Shown: positions 1 to 9,706 of the stretch, piece after piece
Numbering within the stretch: position 1 is the first letter of the stretch
Layout: each line of letters starts with the position of its first letter
From: Prorocentrum cordatum
Taxonomy: Eukaryota; Sar; Dinophyceae; Prorocentrales; Prorocentraceae
Assembly: GCA_963575745.1 (NCBI GenBank)
Contig: CAUYUJ010009791.1
Coordinates: 374,767-411,387, forward strand
Length of the DNA stretch: 36,621 nucleotides
Direction: 5' to 3'
Position numbers and translations under genes: made by a program
The notes under the pieces: generated by a model
What the model was told of the DNA's origin: nothing
Seen by the model: only the letters and a program-made list of their open reading frames with translations
The model's database searches: none

Positions 1-28
1 TCTCTCTCTCTCTCTCTCTCTCCCACAG
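1..28 (+). repeat. (TC)11 tract followed by CCCACAG
   Basis: A pure TC dinucleotide run (1-22) is followed by CCACAG. A pyrimidine run ending in CAG has the form of a 3' splice acceptor, with AG at 27-28, and weakly coding-like sequence follows. As the run is also an ordinary microsatellite cut by the window edge, the acceptor reading is only a possibility. Confidence 0.6.
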
Positions 29-360
29 CTGATCGGACAGATGCGAGGCGCCCTTGCCTATCTGATTGACAGATTTGCCAATGAACCAGGTCTGCCTTTC
101 GCCATGGACAAGTTTAACATGGCGGTCAACTCTGAGAGAGCGCAGAGATGCGCGGCCCCGAGGCCAGGCATCCACGCGGGGCCCGAGGGAGGAGAGCTTG
201 CCATCATACACCAGGGCTGCGATTTCACGCGCGAATCAAATCGCGCGCAGCCCCGGGCCGAGAAGAAAAGGAAAGTCAGATGGACCAAAGCCTGGGGCCG
301 CCTGATCAAGCTGTTGGCCCTTGCAGGGCTGGTTCCCTGGAGAGATCGAGCAGATGGGAC

Positions 361-710
361 GACATGGGGCTGCTGCGCTTGGTTTAAGTTCGGCAGGGGC
401 CAGCCTGCAGCGGGGCCTTCGACCCTGACAAGGACCCCATCGGCCACGCAGCGGCCAGTCTGGTCAGAGACTGCAGAGAGTGGTGGATGGCCACCAATGG
501 CAAGCTGAAGGCCTACGACGGCCTCTCCCGCTTGGAGCTCAACTAGGCCTTCGACCTAGGTTAGCTGTGCTTCGAGGACCTCCCCAGGAACTCCAGCTGG
601 CCCAAGGAGAGCTTCGGGGTCTTAGGGGGCATGCCCTGCTGGGCCCAGCAAGCGGGCTGGGTGCTTGCACGCGCTGCGAGGGTAGGGGGGCCAGATGGAT
701 TCGAGTTCCT
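361..710 (+). pseudogene. Decayed coding-like segment, unidentified
   Basis: Frame 1 reads like former protein between in-frame stops at 385 (TAA), 544 (TAG) and 562 (TAG). Between the stops lie stretches such as DPIGHAAASLVRDCREWW and CFEDLPRNSSWPKESFGVLG, with mixed amino acids, several Trp and Cys, and mostly G/C third codon positions. I do not recognise a family. The stops cannot be removed by an obvious splice pair, so I call it a relic. It may be part of an old transposable element, since a retroelement remnant lies about 1.2 kb downstream, but nothing links the two directly. A different frame (41-508) is open for 155 codons, and I regard it as a shadow of the GC-rich composition. Confidence 0.3.
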
Positions 711-719
711 TTTCACCGA

Positions 720-736
720 CCCCCCCCCCCCCCCCC
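720..736. repeat. C17 homopolymer
   Basis: A run of 17 C on the plus strand. Such runs recur across the window (for example near 4090, 10910, 30960, 32800 and 33690) and are likely assembly-error hot spots, so any reading frame crossing them is unreliable. Confidence 0.9.
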
Positions 737-1198
737 AATCACCGTCAAGGGCTAAGTCGTCGAGGACATCGGACAGGTCCCGCCAGGGCCCGAGATCACC
801 CCGAGGCCCCAGGCACCTTCGGACTCCCGAGGCCCCCTCCGCAAGGACGGTGAGATCAGAGACCGAGGGCCATGGGCCCCCCCGCCCAATATATGTTGGA
901 ATAGCTCGAAGAGGTCAGCCAGGCAGAGACACATTGCCAGGCGGGTCTTTTGCAGGAGCTACGTCGCAGCAGAGATGCCCCACCACTGGGGCCGCCAGCT
1001 CTCGCCGCTGCACAGCCGGCGCGGGGCGAGCACGGACTCAACTCGGCACCGCGCATGGGGGTGCCCCGCCAAGGACGCAGCAATATCAGAAACCGCCGAT
1101 CAGGACGTTACCCAGGAAGCTCTTTTTGTTGGACCTGGGGGGCCACTTGATTCGGACGCCTCTGGGCCCCTGTTCCCGGGCGACGGGCCCCACCTCTT
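737..1198. other. Unassigned GC-rich sequence
   Basis: No gene or repeat recognised. Open frames exist on both strands (for example 631-1257 plus) but none reads like a known domain, and frames change every 100-150 bases. It might be a continuation of the decayed segment upstream. Confidence 0.5.
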
Positions 1199-1200
1199 AT

Positions 1201-1245
1201 GGTCGGCTACACGTAAGAGTGACCCTTGGCCAGAGTGACCTTTCG
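1201..1245 (-). repeat. Dispersed repeat, left arm of an inverted pair
   Basis: Read on the minus strand this begins CGAAAGGTCACTCTGGCC and aligns without a large gap to 1861-1905 on the plus strand. Both then continue through AGGGTCACT, TTACG and GCCGA. In translation both give TKGHS-x2-GSLLRVAD. The arms face away from each other with about 615 bases between them. It may be the two ends of one old element, or two insertions of the same short repeat. Confidence 0.5.
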
Positions 1246-1860
1246 TATTGGCCTTAATATGGGTCGGACAGATTTTCTCGAGGAGCGCGCTCGGCCTTGC
1301 GTCGGCGCACGCTGCACCAGTCTGCGATCGCATCGGAGCGCGCTTGATTCAGGGTGTGCCCCTCGCAATCGATCGCAACGCATGCACGGTGCATTCTGCC
1401 GCGTGCTTCGTTTGGCGAGGGGGGGCTCAGTCGAGCGGGCGACGTGCTCTCCGCTTCGGGGCCAGTCCCAAATCGTCTTGGAATAATTTTGACTAACTTT
1501 GAATAACTTTTCCCATTCCGCGCTTTACAATTCAATTCTTTACGATTGAAAGTTATTTGCGGCCGCGGGGGGGGGCAAGTTTCGGCCCGGTTTCGGCCTT
1601 GGCGCCGGGCCCGGTCAGACGTCATCGCGATGCGCCCCGGCAGTGCCAGAACATTCCGCGGTGGCGCCCGATCACGTCTGGTTTCGCAGAGACCTCGGGC
1701 GGGTGTTCTGGGGCGCGCGGAAAGAATTGGCGGAAGTCCGCAATTGCCTGCTGGCGCTAGGGATCTACCGAAGCGCGCCCCACCGATCGTTGAGGCAATC
1801 CGACGGCCTCGGCTTGCGCGGTTGCTCCAGGCCCCCGCGGGCCCCCCTAAGGCCGCGCAC
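1246..1860. other. Unassigned, with a short AT-rich island
   Basis: This is the interval between the two inverted arms. It holds no recognisable gene. About 1480-1560 is clearly AT-richer than its surroundings (repeated TTTGAATAACTTT-like sequence) and 1561-1900 is GC-rich again. The open frames here show no domain. Confidence 0.5.
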
Positions 1861-1905
1861 CAAAGGGCATTCTTGCCTAGGGTCACTGTTACGCGTCGCC
1901 GATAT
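1861..1905 (+). repeat. Dispersed repeat, right arm of an inverted pair
   Basis: Plus-strand copy of the repeat at 1201-1245. It ends just where the RNase H-like remnant becomes readable (ATG at 1904), so it may belong to the retroelement and not be an independent repeat. Confidence 0.5.
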
Positions 1906-2387
1906 GGGTGAGTTTGTCGAGTGCATGGACGAGCATGGGCCCCAGGAGCCTGTCGCATTCAGGAATGTGGACGGACTGTTCGTCGACGCGAGTTGTTTCG
2001 GGCCCGCATTTTCCAGCTCGGGTGAGCGGCTGCAGCGGACCAGGGGGGGCCCTTCAAGAAGGCCATATCTGGGCGGAGGCACCGATGCTTGGAGAACCCT
2101 TGGCGATGCTACGCGGGCTGATGCAGGCCAATTCGAAACTGCCGCTCTTTGCCGCCGAGGTTGGTTGCGTCGCCCTGATGAAAGGGGCGGGTCTACCTCG
2201 CAGGAGTATCGACGGGACCACCAGCTCTGCGTACATCTGGCGTAAAGTGGACGACGGTAGATACCCGCCCTTGACACTGACGAATGTGAAAGCACACTCG
2301 AGGGCAGAGGATGAGACCGACCCCACCACTCTGCTAGGTATCCGAGAAATAATCAGGCAGATGCTGATGCTAAACGAGAAGCCGTGA
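1904..2387 (+). pseudogene. Retroelement remnant: degenerate RNase H domain
   Basis: Two frames together follow the order of an RNase H domain. FVDASCFGP (about 1980-2006, frame 2) fits the first strand with the catalytic Asp. After a frame change near 2050-2060, frame 3 gives AEVGCVALM, which fits the helix with the catalytic Glu, then YIWRKVDDG, and then LTLTNVKAHSRAEDE (His codon near 2294), which fits the K-x-H loop late in retroelement RNase H. The GIREIIRQM that follows occupies the place of the usual GN-x2-AD motif, with its Asp lost. The order and spacing support a decayed non-LTR (LINE-type) retroelement. The second catalytic Asp is uncertain. A frameshift and missing residues make the domain non-functional. 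Confidence 0.55.
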
Positions 2388-2448
2388 TGCACCTTCCTGC
2401 CTAAGACATCGAGTTGTGATTTTCCCTGGCCTTTGACAAGGGCTCAAA

Positions 2449-2950
2449 GTGGCTAAGGCGATGCCCAGTATGCTCGAACTGTGGCCAGGGTCCAAGGAGT
2501 TTGTCGAGGGTTTGTCTAGGCTCCCCCGCGCCCGTGCCCCCAAGACCCTGGCCCCAGGCACTTTACACAACTGCCGCTGGAACGGCACCAGGTGGCAGTG
2601 CATCGCTTGTGCCCGCACTTTGGTCAGGCCTGATGGATGCAGTAGTTGTTGTGCGTCTCTAACTCCGAGTCTGCTGGCCCTGGGGACCCCTCGGGACGCC
2701 CCTGGCAAAGGCCGCCGCCTCTGGGTCTCCAGTTGCCCTGAGACAGGTTTTTGTTGCAAGAAGTGCGGAGCGTGGGACCCCTCGCAGATTGTTCGAGCCG
2801 TGCAATAAGATCTACAAGGCCCAGGTCAGGACCTTGGCGGCTGGCAAACTCCCGTGGCCCAGAGGCCACCATATCAGCAAACCTTGGCCCCTCAAAGCAG
2901 GGGCGTCGGAGGAGTGGTGGAAACATGCGGCGGAGGCGAGGACCGCCCGC
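2449..2950 (+). pseudogene. Retroelement remnant: C-terminal Cys/His-rich region
   Basis: Frame 1 (2449-2808) contains HNCRWNGTRWQCIACART, then a CSSCC stretch, then LWVSSCPETGFCCKKCGAWD, a paired-Cys layout like two zinc ribbons. A frame change near 2785 continues the pattern as RLFEPCNKIYKAQVRTLAAG and then KLPWPRGHH. From memory, retroelement proteins of dinoflagellates often end with such a W-x-C-x2-C, F-x-C-x2-CGAW, L-x2-PC, L-x2-G-x-P series. That recollection is the main reason for linking it to the RNase H relic upstream. Stops separate the two parts (2388 and onward), so the element is dead. The GGA tract begins about 90 bases after the readable end. Confidence 0.5.
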
Positions 2951-3040
2951 CCTAGCCCCGCCCCTCCCTCGGCTTGCTCATCTCTATGTATTTTCATGTT
3001 TTCCCCTTCGATCTTGATCGGCGCGAAGAGTAGAGGCGGC

Positions 3041-3290
3041 GCAGGAGGAGGAGGAGGGGGAGGGGGAGGAGGAGGAGGAGGAGGAGGAGGAGCAGGAGGA
3101 GCAGGAGGAGGAGGAGCAGGAGGAGGAGGAGCAGGAGGAGGAGGAGCAGGAGGAGGAGGGGGAGGAGGAGGAAGACGAGGACAAGGAGGAAATGGAGGAG
3201 GAGGACGACGAGGACGAGGAGGAAATGGAGGAGGAGGACGACGAGGAGGAGGATGAGGACGAGGAGGAGGAGTTGGAGGATGAGGAGGTG
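3041..3290 (+). repeat. GGA-rich purine tract 1
   Basis: About 250 bases of almost uninterrupted purine (GGA, with GCAGGA and GACGAG variants) on the plus strand. It gives spurious Gly/Glu or Ser/Leu frames on both strands. Purine mirror-repeat tracts of this kind can form triplex (H-DNA) structures. Confidence 0.9.
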
Positions 3291-3343
3291 AATAATAAAA
3301 AGAAGAGGAGGATAGAAAGGTCGGCGCGCTTTATTTCCTCCAG

Positions 3344-3500
3344 GAATTCTGGCACGACGACCGTGGCGGAGCTCTTCGTGGCGCTGCAGGCGTGCGGCGC
3401 CGGCAACAACGTGCGCCTGTCGCCTGAGGCGGGCGGGCCCCTCCGGCCGCCGCCGACGCCGCCGCCGCCGCTGCCGGCTGCGCGCGGGGAGGGAGGGGGC
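3344..3500 (+). CDS. Candidate exon, unidentified product
   Basis: TTTATTTCCTCCAG (AG at 3342-3343) is a good 3' splice acceptor. The sequence after it stays open and reads VAELFVALQACGAGNNVRLS and then a Pro-rich tail, with nearly every third codon position G or C from about 3345 to 3490. This contrasts with the repeats on either side. No family is recognised. No donor is clear, and the frame runs into the next GGA tract at 3541, where it would become poly-Glu/Arg. It could be a genuine exon fragment, a captured cDNA piece, or chance in GC-rich DNA. Confidence 0.3.
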
Positions 3501-3540
3501 CTTTTTCGACGGGATGACCGCTGCCGATCGACGATCTTCA

Positions 3541-3836
3541 GTCAGGAGAAGGAGGAGGAGGAGGAGGAGGAGGAGGAGGAGGAGGAGGAGAGGAGGAGGA
3601 GTGGGAGTAGGAGGAGGAGGAGGAGGAGGGGAGGAGGAGGAGGAGGGGAGGAGGGGAGGAGGAGGAGGAGGAGGAAAGGGAGGAGGAGGAGGAGGAGGAG
3701 GAGGAGGAGGGAGGAGGAGGAGAGGAGGAGGAGGAGGAGGAGGAGGATAGGAGGAGGAGGAGGAGGAGGAGGAGGAGGAGGAGGAAAGGGAGGAGGAGGA
3801 GGAGGAGGAGGAGGAGGAGGAGGAGGAGGAGGAGAG
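3541..3836 (+). repeat. GGA-rich purine tract 2
   Basis: Nearly 300 bases of GGA repeat with occasional GAA or GGGA interruptions, purine on the plus strand. Open frames here (328 and 323 codons) are a by-product of the missing stops. Confidence 0.9.
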
Positions 3837-3998
3837 ATGACGGGTACAGATCCCTGGTCCGGCCCCCCTCATGTGGGTCGGGGCGTGAGCAGGGGCACAG
3901 ATGCAAGGCCGAGCGCCTGCGCGAGAGGAGGTGGGGGGAGGATGGAGGCCGACGACGGCGGCGACGACGGACGACGCCAACGGAAGGCGAGCGGTGGG

Positions 3999-4424
3999 TC
4001 AGGCGATCGCAAACATGGATCAAGGGGGCGTGGATTGGTGATCGTTGTTGATTCATTGTTGTGCCGATCGGCGCGGGCCCCCCTCACCCCCCCCCCTATG
4101 GAGTGGATGTTGGCTGTTTTTTTGTCGGCGCCTGTTTCGAGCAGGTGGAGTCTCCCCTCATAGGACCCAGTGCTGCAAACAGTCGCACTCAGCAGAGGTC
4201 CAGAGCCAGACCCCTCCCCTCCCCCCCCCCTTCCGCGCCCAGTGTCGAAACGCCGAATATAAAAAAAACGCTCACTAGCCATGGGTCCCGTTTCCATGAG
4301 AAGTCGCGAATCTCCGCCGCCGAGCGAGGCATCATCAGCCGCACGTCGGGGGGGGGGCACCGCCCCCGATCACTGGATGTGGCGACCGCGCGCCAAACCC
4401 ATGGATCGCTAATCCATGTTTGCG
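3999..4424 (+). mobile_element. MITE-like element, GCAAACATGG family, long copy
   Basis: The left end (CGCAAACATGGAT, 4008-4020) is the exact reverse complement of ATCCATGTTTGCG at 4412-4424, giving 13-bp perfect inverted ends. The first 38 bases (3999-4036) are identical to 35422-35459. The distal half (about 4279-4437) matches 35476-35570, including TCCGCCGCCGAGCGAG and the CACC-CCCCCGAT block near the end. This copy is about 420 bp against about 140 bp at the other site, because about 240 extra bases follow position 4036. There is no coding capacity. The length difference suggests either an insertion here or an internal deletion in the short copy. Confidence 0.55.
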
Positions 4425-4498
4425 CGCCCCTGGTTCAGGACGCGCGTTGGTTAGGAGGGAAAGAAACACACAGACACAATTAATCGGCGATTCCCCAG

Positions 4499-4566
4499 AA
4501 AATATGGGAAAATATGGGAAGTGGGGGGGAAGACAAAAACCCAGAAAATATTGGAAAATATGGGGA
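4499..4566 (+). repeat. AATATGGGAA tandem repeat
   Basis: A short AT-rich array of AATATGGGAA and related units (two exact, two diverged copies) in otherwise GC-rich sequence. Confidence 0.6.
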
Positions 4567-4657
4567 ATCTTTTTATTTGTGTGGATTTATTTGTGTGTCC
4601 TAGGGCCCCTTTCGTTGGCCGAGTTCGGACGGGGCCAGGGCGGGGACAAATTCGTTC

Positions 4658-4722
4658 CAGGGCGTTCCCAGAACGCTCTCGGAGCGCTGCAGAAAGCTCT
4701 CGGAGCGTCCCGGAACGCTCTC
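4658..4722 (+). repeat. About 20-bp tandem repeat, three units
   Basis: Three degenerate units of AACGCTCTCGGAGCG with short spacers. The CTCTCGGAGCG core is partly self-complementary. Confidence 0.5.
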
Positions 4723-4766
4723 AAAGGCCGCGGCTCGGGAGCCTTGAGACGGGGGTCAATACAGAC

Positions 4767-4826
4767 GGGGGTCAGCCAGGGCGCCAGATCCTGCAGGATC
4801 CTGCGAAGACCCCCTCTGGCTGACCC
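4767..4826. repeat. Inverted repeat with internal palindrome
   Basis: GGGTCAGCCAG (4769-4779) pairs with CTGGCTGACCC (4816-4826). Inside the 36-base loop is a second perfect palindrome, GATCCTGCAGGATC (4787-4800). The GGTCA/TGACC words recur at 4752, 4871, 4939 and 4961, so the region up to about 4970 shares one repeat vocabulary. Confidence 0.6.
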
Positions 4827-4829
4827 GGG

Positions 4830-5375
4830 TGAGGGAGCCGCTCGTGGCCGCGAGGCGGCCGCGCGTATTGGCTGACCTGGGTCTGCGAAGACCTGCGGTG
4901 CAGTTTTTGTTTTCCTGCATTGCAGTTTTTGGTTTCCTGCTGACCCGGGTCTGGATTGACCCGGGTCAGAAGATCCCAGAGCGGCGCCCGAGACATCCTC
5001 CAGAGCCGCCAGATCTCAGAGGTTCTCGATTTGTCTTCACTCGATTGATTCGGTTGTCCACGTTGTGTGGTGCATGCCGTTACGGTCGTGTTTGCGATGT
5101 TCAGTTTGAGGGAAGGGGATTGATTTCCCCAGCGCGGAAGCCAGGTGTGAAACCACGGGACGATACCGAAACATCTGAAATAAACAAAGGGAACATCCTG
5201 AACCCATGCTGTGTTTTGTTGAACATAAAGTCCAACGTCTTGGCGTGAAGTGTTCGTCTTTTGTTAGATGCAGTGTGTCTTGTCCTCCCTGCGTCTCGTG
5301 ATTACTTGTCATCGTGTTGTTTGCTTCAGAGGCGTAAATCATACAAGCGAGCATTCGCACAGGCACGCGCACAAA
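4830..5375. other. Unassigned sequence
   Basis: No gene recognised. GC falls toward 5030-5370 and the codon-position bias disappears. It contains more GACCCGGGTC words (4939-4970), otherwise nothing identifiable. Confidence 0.5.
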
Positions 5376-5379
5376 CACA

Positions 5380-5416
5380 AACACACAGACAGGCACACAC
5401 AGTGACCTACACACAC

Positions 5417-5455
<39 letters not shown>

Positions 5456-5530
5456 CACACACACACACACACACGCTCACACACACACACCAACACACAC
5501 GCACACACACACACACCAACACACACGCAC
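5380..5530 (+). repeat. (CA)n microsatellite
   Basis: About 150 bases of CA repeat with scattered G or T interruptions. It translates as Thr-His on the plus strand and as Cys-Val on the minus strand, both spurious. Confidence 0.95.
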
Positions 5531-5540
5531 GCGTGCAGCA

Positions 5541-6569
5541 CAACGCTGCGCGTCACAGCGCGACGTCGCAGAGCAACCCTCAGAAGAATGACGCCCGCAA
5601 CGGGACCCTCCGCACTCTTGGGCTCTTGGGACCTCTACACAGATGGCGGCGGCGGCCGACGCCTCAGGAGTCCGACGCGCGCGCCATGCAGGAGGTGCGC
5701 GGGGACGTCGCCCCGATCCAGATGCTCTGCAACAACCTGAAGGCACAGGTTCGGTGCCAGTAGCGAGGGAGGAGGAGGACGAGGAGGTGGAGGAGGAGGA
5801 GGAGTCGATAAGGATCAGGGAGGGGGATGCGGTCGAGGAGGAGGGGGAGGAGGCGGACAGAGATGCGCGCGCGCTTCTCATTGGATTTTCGAGGAGGGGG
5901 AGGCGCAGGAGGAGGAAGAGGGTAAGTTCAAGAGTAAACCCAAGACACATAAATGATGTTGCAATACTCCCTCCCTCCAAGGTCCTTCCCCATAAGCTCT
6001 GCAATCTTTGTTGTTACGGCGTGAAATTGCACATCAGAAAACAAATGTCTGAGAAGCCTCAATCATTCCGAATTTCTGTGTTTCCAGCGCTGCGGATCAA
6101 CGTGCTTTTCCGTTCCTTTCGATGACTTACCAGGCGAAATAAATGCGCGTCCCTGAAGTATTGGATCCACCATGTTGATAACATCTGCCTGCCAACATTT
6201 GCCCCATCGCCAGAGTTCTCTCCAGATGAGGCCTGTCAGGCCCCATGCAAACGAGGCCGGATGCAGAAGTACCTGATCGAGGATTGCCCGCTTACCACGA
6301 AAGCGGCATCGACGAAGACATCATCCACTGGTATACCCTGGCATAGCAACCATTGCTGGACTTGGTTATGGGTGGTATTCTCCCTGAGGGGTCCCTGCAA
6401 CACAACCATATCACACAGGATGTGTTGCCGTATTGCACGCTTGCTTGAAGCGGGGTGGTTTCTCCATCAGAGCCACTTGGACCCCGTGATGCAAAAAAAC
6501 GCGCAACATCAACGCGAAGGCCGAAGGCATCGCCAACGTCAATCTGGGTGCCGGGTGCTCGTGGCATGA
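5541..6569 (+). other. Weak open-frame chain, unidentified
   Basis: Frame 3 is open from 5643 to a TGA at 6123-6125 and then again to 6569. The first part is acidic then basic (EEEDEEVEEEE, then RRGRRRRRKR). The second reads HHVDNICLPTFAPSPEF and a Cys/Trp-containing stretch to about 6390. A GTAAGT at 5922-5927 would be a good splice donor. Mixed composition from 6003 to 6400 is more protein-like than its surroundings, but I recognise no family and the acidic part is low-complexity GGA sequence. It may be a decayed gene or chance. Confidence 0.15.
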
Positions 6570-7430
6570 ACACTACCAGCGGCCGCCGAGGGCCCGGGTC
6601 CGTGGCAGCAGCGTGGATCGTGGAGGCGTCGCGGCCAGACAGCACGATTCAGATTACAGTGGAGGCCCATGCTAAGAAACACCCTGCTTGCCTCCAGGGT
6701 GCCCTGGGTTTCTTGGGTCTTGATGATTTTGCAATGGAGGGCGCGACGTTCCCACACCAAGGATCTCAGGGTTGGGTTTCTTGTGGAAGGTTTCTTGTGG
6801 TCGAGCCCCACTGTATTCCCATGTCCAGGATGCAGTTGAACGGAGGTGAAGCAACGTAGTTTTTTGACGCTGAGTCGCTGGCATTACGTACTGTCCTGCA
6901 TTGCGTGCTGTCTCGCACGTTCACCACATAACGCGACGCGTGGCCATGCGCAGACCAATGCTTGACCGTCTTTCTTCGGCTGGCCGCGGACGGCTGGCGC
7001 ATTCCGTCGCGCAGGTTGTCTGCGTGATGTGCGCGGTGTATTTTTCGCGCATCGGAGCGCCCTCGGAAATTGCAAGCTGCATGCTGTGTGGCTATTGGGG
7101 AGCCCGCGAGTCGCAGCTGCCGCGGCGCTGTTTTCGAAGTGACCCCTTCGAGTGCTGTTCGCGGGCGCAACGCGCGGCGCGAGATGCGCCCAATCGCGCG
7201 CGGCGCGGTGCGTGAATCAGCCGGCCGCGCCCGTCGGACCGCCCGGAAATGATTCCTGGAGTGTAGAATGTTTCAGAAAACGCTTCCGTTCGTTATTTTG
7301 GCGCAAGTGGTTCCAGAATTTGTCCAACAGGAGCCCGGACATTTTCAAACAAACAATTCTGAGGGGTGGAATGCGCCCGCCACGGAGGACATCTGAAGAA
7401 TTCTGATATCTAGAGTTTTCCAAAACGGTT
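6570..7430. other. Unassigned sequence
   Basis: No gene or repeat recognised. Near 6610-6860 frames on both strands are short. GC is high at 7030-7250, with CG-rich words such as GCGCGGCGCG, and drops after 7250. Confidence 0.5.
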
Positions 7431-7439
7431 TTTTTTTGT

Positions 7440-7493
7440 TTTCAAAATCGGTCCCGGATTATTTCAAAATCGGCCCCGGATCATTTCAAACAC
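7440..7493 (+). repeat. 22-bp tandem repeat
   Basis: About 2.4 copies of TTTCAAAATCGG-YCCCGGATYA, in an AT-rich patch that also has T-runs at 7430-7440 and 7494-7503. Confidence 0.6.
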
Positions 7494-8427
7494 GTTTTTG
7501 TTTTCCCAATTTACCCCCGGGGAACTTTCCAGAGTCGCGCGCGATTTGCCTTCTTTGAAAATCTGACGAGGCGCGCGGTGCGCAGCGGCGGGCGATGCGA
7601 CGGTGCGCCACCGTCCCCCCCGCGCTCGGCAACGAGAAGGGGGATCAGCAAGTGCCAAATAGCTCCCTACGGGCGACCATTCGATTGCGAATGGGTGACC
7701 GACCAGCGGCGCCAGCCAGAGTAGACAATACTCGACGCAAACTCTACACCGCGCGAAGGTTGTTTGAAATCCCGCAATCCCCGGAACGTATCAATAGCAC
7801 GTTGTGTCAATAGATTCTTCTCGTCCTAATCCTGGGATTCCGACACTTCGACTCGACGCGACAGTTGCGTCGTGACCATTTTTGGTCGCACCAGGACACC
7901 ACTTCTTGGACTTCAGCCACACGTGTCTTTGAAACCTCGTGCAAGCAGTCAAGACGAATGTGCACGGCGTTATGGCGAAGATCACGTTTTGGAAAGGAGC
8001 CGCCCTCAATCTTCGAAATTGCTGCAGCCTCGGATGCTCGAGGTTCCAGGCTAACCGTTTAGTGTGCGCGTGTGTGTATGAATGTTGCGGCCCCCTGTGT
8101 CATTAAGCATACTACAACCACGAGCGCCTAGTAGCACAACGGATCCGTGGCCTAACTTAGGTCCTCGGGTTCTGGGCTATCACTAAACGTGTGGGTTTGT
8201 TTCATGTGAGGCAGCCGCAACACCAAAAAAAAACATATCCCTAATGTTGTTGGGCTTCCTGACGTAGGTCCCTTCCCAAAGGATCGGGGGATTGGGCCCC
8301 CGGGGGTGGAGGGGGAGCGCCGCCGCCACGGCTGGACCCAAGTCGCCGCGGCCGGCTCGGCGCGCGGCCCAGGACGGGCCCCCCGGGGGTTGGATCGTTC
8401 GGCCCCCGAGCAGCGCCGCCCACCAAT
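7494..8427. other. Unassigned sequence
   Basis: No supportable gene. 7560-7640 and 8280-8420 are strongly GC-rich, and the middle part has balanced composition with short frames only. Confidence 0.5.
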
Positions 8428-8577
8428 CCACCCAATCCAACCCGAAGGCCCCGAGTCGCCCTCCAACTCCAGTGTGTGTGTGTGGGGGGGGGGGGGTCGG
8501 GGAACATGGAAAAAACACATGTGAAGCCCGAGCCCCCCCTAACCCGAAGTCCGGGTGTTCGGGATGGGTTGGGGTGG
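8428..8577 (+). mobile_element. MITE-like element, CCAACCCGAAG family, copy 1
   Basis: CCACCCAATCCAACCCGAAG (8428-8447) is inverted as TTCGGGATGGGTTGGGGTGG at 8558-8577, with about 150 bp end to end. The same ends and a similar inside (CCAGTG, G-run, TCGGGG-x-ACAT-x-GA, C-run, CCCGAA) occur at 32010-32151. There is no coding capacity. Two copies with conserved inverted ends 23.5 kb apart suggest a small non-autonomous element; a target duplication was not resolved. Confidence 0.5.
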
Positions 8578-8758
8578 CCTGGCCGGCAGTCGGAACAGCG
8601 CGCGCCAGCGTGGCGTGCCAGGCAGGGCGCGCCCGCCCGAGGCGGGTCTCGGCAGCAGCAGGGGGAGCACGCGGGCCACGGCTCGCTTCCGCCCCAGCAC
8701 GGCGGAGGAAGGCGGGGAAGAAACGGAGGAGCCACAGAGGTGGGCGGGAAGCAGGGTT

Positions 8759-8827
8759 AGGAGGAGGAGGGGGAGGGGGAGGAGGAGGAGGAGGAGGAGG
8801 AGGAGGAGGAGGAGGAGGAGGAGGAGG

Positions 8828-8875
<48 letters not shown>

Positions 8876-9060
8876 AGCAGGAGCAGGATGCATGATAGGG
8901 GAGAAGCAGGAGGAGCAGGAGGAGCAGGGGGAGGGGATGAGGGGACGAGGAGGCTGGGAGAGGAGGAGGAGGCGGGGTGAGGCCGCTGATGATGAGGAGG
9001 CGCGGTGAGGAGGCGGCAGATGTGGGAGGCTGGGGTGGGGAGGCGGGGAAGGAGGTGGGC
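8759..9060 (+). repeat. GGA-rich tract 3 with (GGAGCA)n block
   Basis: A pure GGA run (8759-8830) passes into a GGAGCA hexamer array (8831-8890) and then into imperfect purine-rich sequence to about 9060. Confidence 0.85.
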
Positions 9061-9479
9061 GTGGGCGGTTGCAGTGGAGTGGGTCTGCGACATGGGAGAG
9101 GCGGGTGAGTGTGGGAGAGCGGCGGGGAAGTCCAGGAAGCGGGCTACAGAGATGGTGAACGAGGAGGAGGACGAGGCGGATACGTTTCGGTGAGACAAAA
9201 TCGAGCGCCGCCAAGTCAGATAACCAGGCACACGCTCGGCTATATACGGTACATCGTATCAACGTTGACGCGCATGCGTCGCAGCGCCTGTGTTGATGCA
9301 AGGTCCAAGGGACGCCCCAGTGGCCAGGTCCCTGCTCCTGAAAAGCCCGCGTTCACTTTGCAGTAGCATGTTGAACAGCGTGGAGCCTTGGACTCTTGCA
9401 TCCACGATGTGCAGTGAGTGCGTCTCAGGCTACGCCATGCGTTCTGTGTGCCGGGCAATCAGCGTGTTGCAAACAGATG
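9061..9479. other. Unassigned sequence
   Basis: No supportable gene. A minus-strand frame over about 9280-9420 reads GSTLFNMLLQSERGLFRSRD and looks somewhat protein-like, but it is short and matches nothing I know. Confidence 0.35.
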
Positions 9480-9700
9480 CCACGGCTCACACTGCCAAAG
9501 CCCGCGCTACGCAAAAAGGAGGAGGGAGGAGGAGCAGGAGGAGGAGGAGGGGGAGGACACTGGAGGCGGAAAAGGGGGAGCAGCAGGAGGAGGAGGAGGA
9601 GGAGGAGGAAAAGGGGGAGCAGCAGGAGGAGGAGGAGGAGGTGGAGGTGGAGGACATACCCTACGGTTCACACTGGCAAAGTCCGCGCCATGGAAAAGGA
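9480..9700 (+). repeat. 41-bp direct repeats flanking a GGA tract
   Basis: 9480-9520 (starting CCACGGCTCACACTGCC) and 9660-9700 (CCTACGGTTCACACTGGC) align without gaps over 41 bases, with about eight differences. They bracket a GGA/GCAGGA tract (9519-9658). Each copy is itself followed by GGA repeat, so the unit 'unique 41 bases plus GGA tract' has been duplicated in tandem. Confidence 0.6.
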
Positions 9701-9706
9701 TATGGA

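Noticed and set aside
2994-4163. Ser/Leu-, Glu- or Gly-rich frames of 140-330 codons
   Set aside because: Translations of GGA/TCC tracts, open in all frames and without any domain outside the tract.
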